DNA of 28,966 bases from Deltaproteobacteria bacterium RBG_13_61_14 (GCA_001797815.1 MGQK01000079.1:23879-52844), one strand, 5' to 3'; numbered from the stretch's first letter, positions 1-8,229 are shown. Notes: generated from the letters alone by a model not told the origin. A program made the numbers and translations.

Positions 1-2
1 CT

Positions 3-236
3 ATGGTAGCAGCCTATGTCCTGATCGAGACGGTTCCCGGCAAGAACGTGAAAAACGTGCGCGGCGACATCCTGCGGATCAAGGGCGTCAAGTCCGCCGA
101 ATACGTGACCGGCCCTTACGACGTGGTGGCCCGGATCGAGGCCAAGGACATGACCGACATCACCCAGATCGTGGCCATCAAGATCCAATCCATCAAGGGG
201 ATCGCCAAGACCATCACCCTGGTGGTCTTGACCTGA
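3..236 (+). CDS. Stand-alone Lrp/AsnC ligand-binding (RAM) domain protein
   Basis: This 77-residue protein consists only of the alpha-beta RAM domain found at the C-terminus of Lrp/AsnC regulators, with no helix-turn-helix. The order beta strand (AAYVLIETVPGK), helix (VRGDILRIKGV), strand (SAEYVTGPYDVVARIEA), helix (DITQIVAIKIQSI) and final strand (IAKTITLVVL) is typical, and GPYDVVARIEA is the family's signature region. Stand-alone members are thought to bind small effectors such as amino acids, or to form mixed oligomers with full-length regulators; the ligand here is unknown. The ATG lies two bases from the window edge, so its ribosome binding site and any operon partner are not visible. 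It ends 14 bp from the convergent oxidoreductase. Confidence 0.85.
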   Translation: MVAAYVLIETVPGKNVKNVRGDILRIKGVKSAEYVTGPYDVVARIEAKDMTDITQIVAIKIQSIKGIAKTITLVVLT

Positions 237-250
237 CCCAAGGCCGACGC

Positions 251-1540
251 TTAAATCCTCTTGGCCAGATACTTGGCCAGGGCGATGAGGGTGAGGGTGG
301 GCGGCCGGCCGGGCGAGCGGGGGAAGACCGAGGCGTCGCACACGTAAAGATTTTTCGCCGCCAAGGCCTGGAGTTCTCGGTCCACCACCCTCCCGATGGC
401 CGCGGTGCCGCCCGGATGGCCGCCGATGTCATGGGCGATCAGGATGGAGTCCGGGTCAGCCCCGGCCTTGAGCAGGATCCGCTGGCAGGCCTCGGTCCCC
501 TTGCGGAACTTTTCCCGGTCTTCCGCCGGGTAAGGCTTGTCAATCGTCCCGTCCGGGTCAATCCGTCCGCCAGGGGTGTCGCCGATCTTGGTGAACATGC
601 CCATAATGCGGCGGAGGTCGAGGACCCGGCGCCAGGCCCGGAAGGACCGGCGCTGGGCAAGCTGTGCGCCCAACACCATGAGCGCGCCCACGGTGCCGAC
701 CAGAAAGCCGTCCGATTCCACGAACTCCTCCGAGGCAAAGGCAAAGGTCATCTCGCCGCGGGTGCCGTGCTCTTTGCCCACGGCCAGCACCACGTTCATG
801 GGATCAATGAAAAAGCCCTCTCCCGCTTTCTCGATCCCGGAGCGCATCAGGATGAGCGGCGTGCCCAGGCCGCCGGCCGAGAGCACCACCTTTTCGCCGC
901 GGACCTCCTGAAGCCCGCCCGGTCCAGCCAGCTTCACGCCCTTGGCCTGGCCGGCCTCCAGGATGACCCGATCCACCTCCGCGTTGAGTAAAACCCGCGC
1001 GCCGTGCTCCCGCGCTTCTTCCAGAAAGCTTCGCGCCGTCCACTTGGCCCCTTGCCGGCAGCCGAACATGCAGTCATCGCAGCGCGGGTCGCATTTCTCC
1101 GGATCAATGAACTTGGCCTGGGGATGGAGCGGGATGTCGAGCTCGCCCGCGGACTCGACCAGCCGGCGGGTCGCGGGCCAGGACTGGTAGAAGCTTTCGG
1201 GCAGGGGCTTGATTCCGAGCTCGGCCTTGGTCGCGGCCGTCTCCGGGCAGAGGTCTATCCCCAGTTCCGAGCCCAGCCAGGAGGGCGGGTCATAGGCATT
1301 GCCGTTGAACACGACCGAGGACCCGCCGGCGGTGATTCCCCGGGCCATCAGCCCGCCCTGCCGGGAGCGGACCGTCCGGGTGATGGTGCCCATGGAGGCG
1401 AACCGGCCCACGGGCCACTGGTGCCAGCGGCCCTTTTCCAGCAGGACCACCTTGCGGCCCTGCCGGCAGAGCTCCCGGGCCAGAGTGGCGCCGGCCGGTC
1501 CGGAGCCGACGATGACGATCTCCGTCTCGATCCGTGTCAT
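251..1540 (-). CDS. GMC-family FAD-dependent oxidoreductase
   Basis: The 429-residue protein begins with a Rossmann FAD-binding motif, IVIVGSGPAGATLAREL (residues 9-25), followed by an acidic end (LLEKG) that would bind the ADP ribose. The C-terminal GMC domain is recognisable from HPGGTAAIGRVVD and from NLYVCDASVFPRSPGRPPTLTLIALA, the usual FAD-contacting end of glucose-methanol-choline oxidoreductases. Four cysteines at about 150, 154, 157 and 161 (CDPRCDDCMFGC) form a cluster absent from classical fungal GMC enzymes and could hold a metal or Fe-S centre. There is no signal peptide, so it is probably cytoplasmic. The substrate cannot be told; alcohols, sterols or sugars are family precedents. 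A TTGACA-16-TAAAGT promoter lies upstream, and the gene is transcribed toward the Lrp-like gene. Confidence 0.88.
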   Translation of the reverse strand: MTRIETEIVIVGSGPAGATLARELCRQGRKVVLLEKGRWHQWPVGRFASMGTITRTVRSRQGGLMARGITAGGSSVVFNGNAYDPPSWLGSELGIDLCPETAATKAELGIKPLPESFYQSWPATRRLVESAGELDIPLHPQAKFIDPEKCDPRCDDCMFGCRQGAKWTARSFLEEAREHGARVLLNAEVDRVILEAGQAKGVKLAGPGGLQEVRGEKVVLSAGGLGTPLILMRSGIEKAGEGFFIDPMNVVLAVGKEHGTRGEMTFAFASEEFVESDGFLVGTVGALMVLGAQLAQRRSFRAWRRVLDLRRIMGMFTKIGDTPGGRIDPDGTIDKPYPAEDREKFRKGTEACQRILLKAGADPDSILIAHDIGGHPGGTAAIGRVVDRELQALAAKNLYVCDASVFPRSPGRPPTLTLIALAKYLAKRI

Positions 1541-1622
1541 GGGAAAATCTACTTTCCTTGGCCAGGCCCGGAATCAGCCGGAAAAGTCTGATTTGGTTCG
1601 GGTGCGCGATGGCCGGTTTCTG

Positions 1623-1650
1623 ACTTTAGCATTCCGGCTTATCCTGTCAA
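1623..1650 (-). promoter_or_regulatory. Sigma70-type promoter for the GMC oxidoreductase
   Basis: On the minus strand TTGACA (1645-1650) is separated by 16 bp from TAAAGT (1623-1628). It points toward the ATG at 1540 and leaves a leader of about 75 nt. The -35 box is perfect and the -10 box moderate. Confidence 0.5.
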
Positions 1651-1750
1651 TGATGGTCGCGGGCAACTCTTGCGGGCAGACGGGGGCGAATACGAGATTC
1701 TCCCGACGAATTTTTTTGGACATATTCGACATTTTTTGTGGGTCGGAGCG

Positions 1751-2401
1751 CTAGGCGACCCGGTCCCGGTCGCCGATCTTCTTGATCACCCGCGCCGGCC
1801 GGCCCGCGGCCAAAGAATGGTCCGGGATGTCCTCGGTGACCAGCGAGCCGGTGCCGATCACGCAGTGGTCGCCGATGGTCACGCCCTTGAGCACGGTCAC
1901 GTGCGAGGGCATCCAGACGTGCGAGCCGATGCTGATGGGGCGGGTCTCGAGCCGGGCCTGGTTGTCGAGCTGGTGGAGGTCCGAGTCCAGGATCATGCAG
2001 CCGTAACCGATCAGGGTATGTTCTCCGATGCTGATCCTCTCGCTCGCTCCATACAGCCCGCCGGAAAACCAGCAGTTCCGACCGATGGTGATTTCTGCCC
2101 CGGCCTTGCAGGAAAACACGCAATCGTCGTTCAAGGTCTGGATCCACACTCCCGGGCCAAAGGTGACGCGGCTTCCCGGCTCCAGGTTGAAGAGCACCCG
2201 GTGGATGCCCCGCTCGATGATCACGCCCTCGCCCAGCACAAGCTCGCCCAGGCCGCGGAACACAAACGTGCGCCAGTCCACCCGGCAGCCGCGGCCGAAG
2301 CGCACCCGGTCCCGGTAGCGCCAGCGCAGCCACCCCCGGCCCAGGGCCTGCTCCAGGGCGATCCCGCGCAAGAGCGCCCGCTCGCGCCAGGTCCAACCCA
2401 T
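1751..2401 (-). CDS. Hexapeptide-repeat (left-handed beta-helix) acyltransferase
   Basis: A 216-residue protein whose second half is made of hexapeptide repeats (for example ISIGEHTLIGYGCMI and ISIGSHVWMPSHVTVLKGVTIGDHCVIGTGSLVTEDIPDHS, quoted as separate segments), the coil-forming pattern of LbH O-acetyltransferases of the WbbJ/maltose O-acetyltransferase type. The ending AAGRPARVIKKI is the standard C-terminal cap. The likely role is O-acylation of a surface sugar or polysaccharide. The frame is open upstream to 2524, but that stretch runs through the transposon end, so the ATG at 2401 (MGWTWRERALL) is chosen. This ATG uses the outermost base of the element's inverted repeat, and no ribosome binding site precedes it. 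The gene may therefore have lost its original start or promoter to the insertion. Confidence 0.8.
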   Translation of the reverse strand: MGWTWRERALLRGIALEQALGRGWLRWRYRDRVRFGRGCRVDWRTFVFRGLGELVLGEGVIIERGIHRVLFNLEPGSRVTFGPGVWIQTLNDDCVFSCKAGAEITIGRNCWFSGGLYGASERISIGEHTLIGYGCMILDSDLHQLDNQARLETRPISIGSHVWMPSHVTVLKGVTIGDHCVIGTGSLVTEDIPDHSLAAGRPARVIKKIGDRDRVA

Positions 2402-2430
2402 AGTTGGGGTCAGGTCTTCACATTTCACAT
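2401..2430 (+). repeat. Left terminal inverted repeat of the Y1 transposase element
   Basis: These 30 bases are the exact reverse complement of 3404-3433. Identity stops at both borders: the flanking bases 2400/3434 and 2431/3403 do not pair. Confidence 0.9.
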
Positions 2431-3368
2431 AAGTCTCGCATTCTCTTGGCCAGAGCCCGATCATTTTGCATCCTTTGCTCGAGTCGTTTGACGCCCATGC
2501 TGACCGCGGAAACACCGACTCCAAGAGCCCGGCCCACTTCGGTCAAGGGATAGCCCCGGCGGGACACCAAATACCAATAGGCCATCTGCCGAAACGGACC
2601 GGCGCCTCGCCCCTTTTGCAAGTTGGCCGCGCTGACACCCAAGCCCTCCGCCACCCGATGCAGAGCCACGGTGAGTTCCCCCCTCGCTCTTGCCCGCCGA
2701 TAGTGCGGGACGGTTTTCGGGTTTCCTTGCGGCCGGTATTTCTCCGCCAGGCGCGCCAAACTCTCGGGCGAGCCGGCCGGCCCTTGGCCTCGAAACTGAT
2801 CCCAAATCGCTTCCTGGTTTCCGGCCAGCGCCTGGCAGACCTGACGGTAATACCGGCGTTGATGGGATTCGGTGCCTCCATAGCTCCCCAGGATGGCGCG
2901 GGATTGAAGCCAAAGGAAGCGTGGCCTGGGCCGGGTATATTCGCGGAAGCTTGACCAGAAATAATCCGCCGGGTCTTTGACCAGCCCCGCCCGGACCGGG
3001 TTCAGGTGGAGGTAAACGGAGAGGTGTTGCCAATGGTTTTCGTCGGTAATCAGAACGGCTTTGAACCGGCCCTGGAGAAGATGGCCGTCGGTGCGATGCC
3101 GGCGGTTGAAGCGGACGGTGTAGGTGACGTTCAGCCAATGCATGGCCTGACTCAGGTTCGCCTGGGGAGTGCGCAGGAAGAGGTGGTAGTGGTTGCTCAT
3201 CAAGCAGAAGGCGAAGAGATGGAGCTTGTAACGCTCCCCAGCTTGTTCGAGTAATTGCAGGAAGGTTTGACGATCCGAGTCGTCGAGGAAAATGTCTGCG
3301 CGCTTGTTGCCCCGGGCGGTGACATGGTAAACCGCGTCGGGGAACTGGATACGCCAGGGTCTGGCCAT
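2418..3368 (-). CDS. Y1-type (HUH, RAYT-like) transposase
   Basis: A 316-residue protein starting MARPWRIQFPDAVYHVTARGN, the typical opening of REP-associated tyrosine transposases. The HUH metal motif is H60-Y-H62 (LMSNHYHLFLRTP) and the catalytic tyrosine is probably Y119 in VYLHLNPVRAGLV. These single-strand nucleases cut and join DNA through a 5'-phosphotyrosine bond. Residues of about 250-305 (GYPLTEVGRALGVGVSAVSM) form a DnaA-domain-IV-like or helix-turn-helix DNA-binding tail, as in the longer members of this family. All motifs are present, so the enzyme may be functional. Its 3' end runs into the left inverted repeat, and its start lies about 36 bp inside the right one. Confidence 0.92.
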   Translation of the reverse strand: MARPWRIQFPDAVYHVTARGNKRADIFLDDSDRQTFLQLLEQAGERYKLHLFAFCLMSNHYHLFLRTPQANLSQAMHWLNVTYTVRFNRRHRTDGHLLQGRFKAVLITDENHWQHLSVYLHLNPVRAGLVKDPADYFWSSFREYTRPRPRFLWLQSRAILGSYGGTESHQRRYYRQVCQALAGNQEAIWDQFRGQGPAGSPESLARLAEKYRPQGNPKTVPHYRRARARGELTVALHRVAEGLGVSAANLQKGRGAGPFRQMAYWYLVSRRGYPLTEVGRALGVGVSAVSMGVKRLEQRMQNDRALAKRMRDLCEM

Positions 3369-3403
3369 GGCCCGATCATAGCCAACTCTAATCGCCCTGT
3401 CAA

Positions 3404-3433
3404 ATGTGAAATGTGAAGACCTGACCCCAACTA
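3404..3433 (-). repeat. Right terminal inverted repeat of the Y1 transposase element
   Basis: Exact reverse complement of 2401-2430. Its last three bases, read on the minus strand, are the TAG stop codon of glnD. Confidence 0.9.
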
Positions 3434-6109
3434 CTTCAGGGCCGCGTAGATCTTTTCTTTCAGTCGTTCCACCGCCTCCGGCTCCTTCACCTTGCCGTCG
3501 CCGGCACGGAACACGTAAAAGACGTCCGCGGCCTGGTCGGCCTTGGTGCTGATCTTGGCCAGGTGGATATTCAATCCCAGCTCGCTGAGCGCGGTGGTAA
3601 TGTCGTAGAGCAGGCCCACCCGGTCGGGCGCGAACACGTCAATCACGGTGTAGCGATCGGACACGGCGTTGTCCACCTCGACCACTGGCGGGTAAAGGGG
3701 CACCTGGCGGGGCTTGACCAGCGAGGGCCGCTGGCGCCGGGCCACCCGCTCCGCCACCGAGACCTGGCGCCGGAGCACCTGCTCCAGGGTCCGATGGAGC
3801 CGCTCTTGCCGCTCCGGGTCGGAGAGCACCCGCTCGCCGTTGGTGGCCTGCTGCACCGGGTCGTTGACCTGGAAGATGTCGAGCGCGATGCCCTCGGCCA
3901 GGGTGTTGATCTGGGCGGCCAGGATGTTCAGGTTCAGCGAGGTGAACACCCCGGCCAACTCGGCGAACAGCCGGGGCCGGTCGCGGGTGACGATGATCAC
4001 CTCGCTCGAGCCTTCCTCGGGAACCGGCCGCACCTCGGCCAGCACCGTGTGCCCTTTCAGCGCCGCGGCCAGCTCAAAATGGCGCGCGATCTCCTCCGGG
4101 CTGAAGCCCAGGAAATACCGGGCCGGCAGGTCGGTGAACCGGCGGTCCACCTGAGACGCCGGGAGTTTGCCGGCCAGAAGCTTCTTCACCTGCTGCCGGG
4201 TCTTTTCCATCCGCTTCTGGGTCTCTTCGCCGAAGAACCCACCCCGCTCCAGCACCCGGGCGGTGAGCTCGTAAAGCTCGCGGATCAGGGTGGACTTCCA
4301 GGAGGTCCAGGCCTCCGGGCCCACGGCCTTGATGTCGGCAAAGGTCAAGAGGTAGAGCAGGCGCAAGGTCTCCGGGTCGCCCACCTCCCGGGCAAAGTCG
4401 AGCACCAGGCGTTCGTCGTAGATGTCGCGGCGCTGGGCCAGGTGGTTGAGGCGCAGGTGCCGGCCGACCAGGAAGGCCAACTGGGCGATTTCCGAGGGCG
4501 CGAGCCCCAGGCGCCGGCCGGCCCGGCGCGCGAGCTTTTCCCCCACTTCCGCATGGTCGCCGCCCGAGCCTTTGCCCGCGTCGTGGAGCAGCGCGGCCAG
4601 GAAGAGAATTCCGGTCTCTTTCACCTCGGCCATGGCCCGGAAGAGCGCCGGCTCGGCCTCCGCGTATTCGCCCCGGTCCAGGGCCTCCAGCTCGCGGATG
4701 GTGAAGAGCGAATGCACGTCCGCGGTGTAGGCATGGTAGGCGTCGTGCTGGGCCAGGTGAGTGAGGTTCCTGAACTCGGGCAGCAGCGCGCTCAAAAGCC
4801 CGGCCTCGTGCATCCGGCGCAGGGTCTCGAAGGCGCGGCCCCGGTCCTCCAGGATCTCCCGGAACAGTCCGCGCACGGCCGGGTCCTGCCGGAAAGCCCG
4901 GCGGATTTTCGGGATCGCCGCCTTGGCCTCCTTCAGCGCCGACTCGCCCACCGGCACCTGGAACCCGACCGCCTTGCGGAAAAGCCAGAGCAGTGGCGGG
5001 CCGGGCGCTTCGCTCAGATACCCGGTCCGCTCGTGCCGGAGCACCCCGCCGGTAACCACAAACCCGTCTCCGGCCGACCGCGGCTTCCAGGCCTTGGGCG
5101 ACCACTCGCCCCGCTCCAGGCACCGGTCCATCAGCGCCTCGCTGAACCGGCGGACCGCCGCGGTGTGGCGGTAGTAGTTCTCCATCAGCCGCTCCACCCC
5201 CAACTGGGAGCGGGTGTCCGAAAGCCCGAAATAGGCGGCGCAGCGCTCCTGCATGTCAAAGCTGAGGTGGTCGTTCTTGCGGCCGGCAAAGTAGTGCAGG
5301 CAGAAGCGGATGCGGAAGAGGAAGGCGAGGGAGCGGCGAAAGACCTGAAGGTCGTCGGTCGAGATCTGGCCCTTGAGCACCAGTTCATCCAGGCTCTGGA
5401 CCCGGAATTTGACCTTGGCCACCCACAGCGCCGCATGGTAATCGCGCAGCCCGCCCAACCCCTCCATCAGGTTGGGCTCCACCAGGTAGATGCTCCCCTG
5501 CCAGCGCCTCAGCCGGTTCTCGCGCTCCTTTAATTTCCCTTGCAGGAACCGGGCGACCTGGTCCGGGATGATCTCCTGGTCGCGCACCCGGGCGAAGTGA
5601 GCGAACGCCGCGCCGGGCTTTCCGATCGGCCGCGCGTCGAGAAAGGCGGTCTTGATGGTGAGATCCGCGCGGGAAAGCTCCAGGCATTCCCGGGGCCGGC
5701 GGGTGCTGTGCCCGACCTTGAGTCCCAGGTCCCAGAGCAGGGTGAGCAGGCGGTCGGCCAGCTCGGGCAGGGGAGGAGCAAGCTCGGTGTCGTAGAGGAG
5801 CATGAGGTCGAGGTCGGAATAGGGGCAGTTTTCGCTCCGGCCGTAGCTGCCGAGCGCGACCAAGCCAAAGCCGATATTTTGACGTGCAACGGGTTTAAAA
5901 CCCGTTGCCACTAGCGCCGCCTGCGCTTCCAGGATCAGTTGATCCAGGAGCCGGGTATAACCCAGGAGCAGGCTCCGCACCGGGGCGTGGCGGTCATGCT
6001 CGGCCCGGAGCCGGGCGCGGCCTTGGGCGAGCAGGGTCTGGAGCCGGGAGAAGAAACCCGGGGCCGCGCCTTTTCCGGGTCGGCCTTTTCCCTTGTCCGC
6101 GCCCGGCAT
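3431..6109 (-). CDS. glnD: Bifunctional PII uridylyltransferase / uridylyl-removing enzyme
   Basis: An 892-residue GlnD, the nitrogen sensor that uridylylates PII (GlnB/GlnK) when glutamine is low and removes UMP when it is high. The nucleotidyltransferase domain shows GSYGRSE (residues 87-93) and DLDLMLLYD (99-107). The HD uridylyl-removing domain follows with LLHDAGKGSGGDHAEVG near residue 510. Two ACT glutamine-sensing domains lie at about 695-765 and 815-880. The length matches the family. The ATG is 4 bp after the amidase stop, indicating co-transcription. Two oddities: a palindromic repeat has been absorbed in frame just before the catalytic domain (ATGFKPVA, residues 68-75), and the TAG stop is formed by the end of the adjacent transposon. 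No PII gene is in the window. Confidence 0.95.
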   Translation of the reverse strand: MPGADKGKGRPGKGAAPGFFSRLQTLLAQGRARLRAEHDRHAPVRSLLLGYTRLLDQLILEAQAALVATGFKPVARQNIGFGLVALGSYGRSENCPYSDLDLMLLYDTELAPPLPELADRLLTLLWDLGLKVGHSTRRPRECLELSRADLTIKTAFLDARPIGKPGAAFAHFARVRDQEIIPDQVARFLQGKLKERENRLRRWQGSIYLVEPNLMEGLGGLRDYHAALWVAKVKFRVQSLDELVLKGQISTDDLQVFRRSLAFLFRIRFCLHYFAGRKNDHLSFDMQERCAAYFGLSDTRSQLGVERLMENYYRHTAAVRRFSEALMDRCLERGEWSPKAWKPRSAGDGFVVTGGVLRHERTGYLSEAPGPPLLWLFRKAVGFQVPVGESALKEAKAAIPKIRRAFRQDPAVRGLFREILEDRGRAFETLRRMHEAGLLSALLPEFRNLTHLAQHDAYHAYTADVHSLFTIRELEALDRGEYAEAEPALFRAMAEVKETGILFLAALLHDAGKGSGGDHAEVGEKLARRAGRRLGLAPSEIAQLAFLVGRHLRLNHLAQRRDIYDERLVLDFAREVGDPETLRLLYLLTFADIKAVGPEAWTSWKSTLIRELYELTARVLERGGFFGEETQKRMEKTRQQVKKLLAGKLPASQVDRRFTDLPARYFLGFSPEEIARHFELAAALKGHTVLAEVRPVPEEGSSEVIIVTRDRPRLFAELAGVFTSLNLNILAAQINTLAEGIALDIFQVNDPVQQATNGERVLSDPERQERLHRTLEQVLRRQVSVAERVARRQRPSLVKPRQVPLYPPVVEVDNAVSDRYTVIDVFAPDRVGLLYDITTALSELGLNIHLAKISTKADQAADVFYVFRAGDGKVKEPEAVERLKEKIYAALK
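5884..5911. repeat. Palindromic repeat inserted in frame within glnD
   Basis: The arms GCAACGGGTTT (5886-5896) and AAACCCGTTGC (5898-5908) are perfect reverse complements around a single A. Outer GTG/CAC pairing with one extra base extends the palindrome to 5884-5911. It is translated on the minus strand as part of VATGFKPVARQ between the N-terminal helix and the nucleotidyltransferase domain of GlnD. I recall the same peptide from many unrelated environmental proteins, where it marks a selfish palindromic unit; that recollection needs a database check. Confidence 0.7.
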
Positions 6110-6113
6110 CGGC

Positions 6114-7928
6114 TTACTCGCCCCAGGCGGCGGCCAGCTCGGGATGCTCGTTCAGATATTCGCGGATGCCCCGCGCCATGGCCCGGGCCAGGTCGTCCTG
6201 AAAGGAAGAAGACACCAACCGCTTTTCTTCGCGGCGGTTGCTGATGAAAGAGGTCTCCACCAGCACGCAAGGCATGCGGGCGCCGGTCAAGACCCAGAAG
6301 GGCGCCTTCTTCACGCCCAGGTCGTGGACGTTGGAATACTCTTTTTTCAGCTCCCGCACCAGCGACTCCTGGACCAACCCGGCCAGGGGCACGGAGTCGT
6401 TGACTTTGGTAGTAGTTTGCAAGTCGGCCAGGATCAAGTTGGTGATGCTGTCGGCTTTGGTCTGCTTGTCCTCGGACACAAAGTTCTCCCGCGCCGCCAG
6501 CTTGAGCGCGGCCCGGTCGGTGGTGTTGTCCAGGTAATAGGTCTCGATGCCCGCGGCCTCCCGGTTGGGGCTGGCGTTGCAGTGGATGGAGATGAACAGG
6601 TCCGCGTCCAGGGTATTGGCCCGGGCCGTGCGCTCGACCAAAGAGAGGTAGCGGTCGTCGGAGCGGGTCAGCACCACCTTCAACTCCGGGTTCTCCTTTT
6701 CCAGCCGCGCCTTGAGCTTCTTGGCCAGGGCCAGGGTCACGTCCTTCTCTCGCGTCCGGCCCGGGCCGATCGCGCCCGGGTCTTTGCCGCCGTGCCCGGG
6801 ATCAATCACGATCACGGATCGGGTCGGGGCCTTGCCGGCCTTGGCTGGGGCCGGAGCCGGCTCGCGTTTCTTGGCGGTTGGCCGGGGGCCGGGTGCGGGA
6901 GCAGTAGTGGCCGGCGAGGCCGAGGCCGAGGGCTGCGTCGCGGGAGAGCGCGCCGGAGCCGTCTTTTGGCCGCTGATATCCATGACCACCCGGAACCCGC
7001 CGTCCTCCCCGGGCAGCGGAAAACAGTGAAAGTCGCTGATGCTCTTCAAGTCCAGCACCACCCGGGCCGCGTCCTGATCGTGCTGGCCGGCGCGGGCCTT
7101 TTCCAACAAGCCGTCGCCGATGGGCAGGTCGTAAAAGCCGTCCCGGAGCGGCGTCTGCTCCCGGAACTCCTGGCTGAGCACGGTCCCGGGAAAATCCACG
7201 TAGAGCCGGGGCGGCGCGCCCAGGTTCGGATCCGGCTTGAGCAGGTGGGGCGGCAGGAATTCCACTTCCCGGTCCAGGTCCACCACCACCCGGGTGTAGT
7301 CCTGGCTCGACCAGTAGCGGATCGTGAGGATCTGCGCGGGCGATGCCCCCGGAGCCGGGCTGACCGGAGCGGACGGCGCGGCAGGGCTGGGGGATGGAGC
7401 CACCGGCGCCGGCTTAGGCGCCGGAGGGGCGCTGCCTTGGGGCAGCCCGGCCAGTTGGGCCTGGGCCTGGCGGACCATGTCGCCCCGGCGATAGCGCTGG
7501 ATCGCGCGCTGGTATTCGATGCGGCCGCGGTCATAATCGCCCATCAGCTCAAAGCAGCGGCCGCGCAGGAACTGGGCGTCATCGGCCAGGGTCGAGTCCG
7601 GGTATTGGGCGATCAGCGCCTGGAACGGCCCGAGCGCGGCCTCAAGGTCATTCGGGTTCTTGGAAAAGGCGTAGCAGTCGAAGCGGAGCTTGCCCGCCAT
7701 GTAAAGGGCGTCGTCGGCCTTGTGGCAGTCCGGGTATTTCTCCGCCACCGCCTCAAACTCGCCGGCCAGGCTTTCCCAGCGCTCGTGATATTTCTTCTGG
7801 GCCGGGGACCGGATAAAAGAGGAATAATGATCGGACGCGCGCGCGTAAGCCGCGGTGCAATCCGAGGCTTGAACTGCGGCCGGGAGAGACCAAAAGACTG
7901 CTATTACCGCCGCCACTCCGATCCGCAT
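6114..7928 (-). CDS. N-acetylmuramoyl-L-alanine amidase (TPR-like, AMIN and Amidase_3 domains)
   Basis: A 604-residue periplasmic enzyme that would cut the amide bond between MurNAc and the stem peptide during cell division, like AmiA/B/C. After a signal peptide (MRIGVAAVIAVFWSLPAAVQAS) come a tetratricopeptide-like helical region (about 40-140), a Pro/Ala linker, an AMIN peptidoglycan- or septum-targeting domain (about 200-313), a second Pro/Ala linker, and the catalytic domain (about 368-600). The catalytic domain shows the zinc ligands and base expected: DPGHGG, the Glu of TREKDV, SIHCNA, and the Glu of VLVETSFISN. The ATG at 7928 is preferred over an in-frame ATG at 7952: it has GGAG upstream and opens directly into the signal peptide. 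The gene heads a unit with glnD. Confidence 0.92.
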   Translation of the reverse strand: MRIGVAAVIAVFWSLPAAVQASDCTAAYARASDHYSSFIRSPAQKKYHERWESLAGEFEAVAEKYPDCHKADDALYMAGKLRFDCYAFSKNPNDLEAALGPFQALIAQYPDSTLADDAQFLRGRCFELMGDYDRGRIEYQRAIQRYRRGDMVRQAQAQLAGLPQGSAPPAPKPAPVAPSPSPAAPSAPVSPAPGASPAQILTIRYWSSQDYTRVVVDLDREVEFLPPHLLKPDPNLGAPPRLYVDFPGTVLSQEFREQTPLRDGFYDLPIGDGLLEKARAGQHDQDAARVVLDLKSISDFHCFPLPGEDGGFRVVMDISGQKTAPARSPATQPSASASPATTAPAPGPRPTAKKREPAPAPAKAGKAPTRSVIVIDPGHGGKDPGAIGPGRTREKDVTLALAKKLKARLEKENPELKVVLTRSDDRYLSLVERTARANTLDADLFISIHCNASPNREAAGIETYYLDNTTDRAALKLAARENFVSEDKQTKADSITNLILADLQTTTKVNDSVPLAGLVQESLVRELKKEYSNVHDLGVKKAPFWVLTGARMPCVLVETSFISNRREEKRLVSSSFQDDLARAMARGIREYLNEHPELAAAWGE

Positions 7929-7963
7929 TTTCGCTCCACTCCGCCCGAGCATGGCTGATCTTC

Positions 7964-7993
7964 ATTATAAACGATTGGACCCCAAGAAGGCAA
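7964..7993 (-). promoter_or_regulatory. Sigma70-type promoter of the amidase-glnD unit
   Basis: On the minus strand TTGCCT (7988-7993) is followed after 18 bp by a perfect TATAAT (7964-7969). Transcription would start near 7957, giving a leader of about 30 nt to the ATG at 7928 and almost none to the ATG at 7952. This supports the later start. Confidence 0.6.
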
Positions 7994-8050
7994 GCATTTT
8001 TTGCGGCGAAAAAATGAAACTTTGCCGCCTTCTTCCAAGTTGAGCCTGCT

Positions 8051-8180
8051 TTACTAATGGGAGCATGAAATATTGGACACTTCCCGCGGCGGGCAAACCC
8101 CGTAGGGGCACGGCATGCCGTGCCCCTACAATCTGTGCCGGGGTTCCTCACTGTCCAATGAATAGCGCTCCCATTAGTAA
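8051..8180. mobile_element. MITE-like element A (130 bp)
   Basis: The outer arms TTACTAATGGGAGC (8051-8064) and GCTCCCATTAGTAA (8167-8180) are perfect inverted repeats. A second paired block, TTGGACA / TGTCCAA, lies just inside them. The core holds a perfect 28-bp palindrome at 8102-8129 (GTAGGGGCACGGCA and its complement). There is no coding capacity, so it would depend on a transposase elsewhere. Confidence 0.7.
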
Positions 8181-8229
8181 CCCGGAAAATGCAATCAGGA
8201 TTTTACCACGAAGACACAAAGGCTCTAAG
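8181..8229 (+). repeat. Dispersed repeat, copy 1 (second copy at 28916-28964)
   Basis: This 49-bp stretch, starting CCCGGAAAATGCAAT and ending GACACAAAGGCTCTAAG, recurs at the very end of the window with three mismatches. It abuts the right end of MITE-like element A, and its last five bases are the first five of element B. Confidence 0.7.

Larger units (their letters stand above)
2401..3433 (-). mobile_element. Y1/HUH (REP-associated tyrosine) transposase element with 30-bp inverted ends
   Basis: A 1,033-bp unit bounded by perfect 30-bp inverted repeats at 2401-2430 and 3404-3433 (the outer part reads TAGTTGGGGTCAGGTCTTCA on the left). It contains a single transposase gene. The left end touches the start codon of the acyltransferase and the right end supplies the stop codon of glnD. 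Because the ends are identical and the transposase is intact, the element looks recent and possibly still active. Confidence 0.85.

Noticed and set aside
3563-5533. 656-codon frame on the plus strand
   Set aside because: Antisense shadow of glnD caused by GC-rich codon bias; glnD has all family motifs.
6093-7958. 621-codon frame on the plus strand
   Set aside because: Antisense shadow of the amidase gene, whose catalytic motifs are clear.
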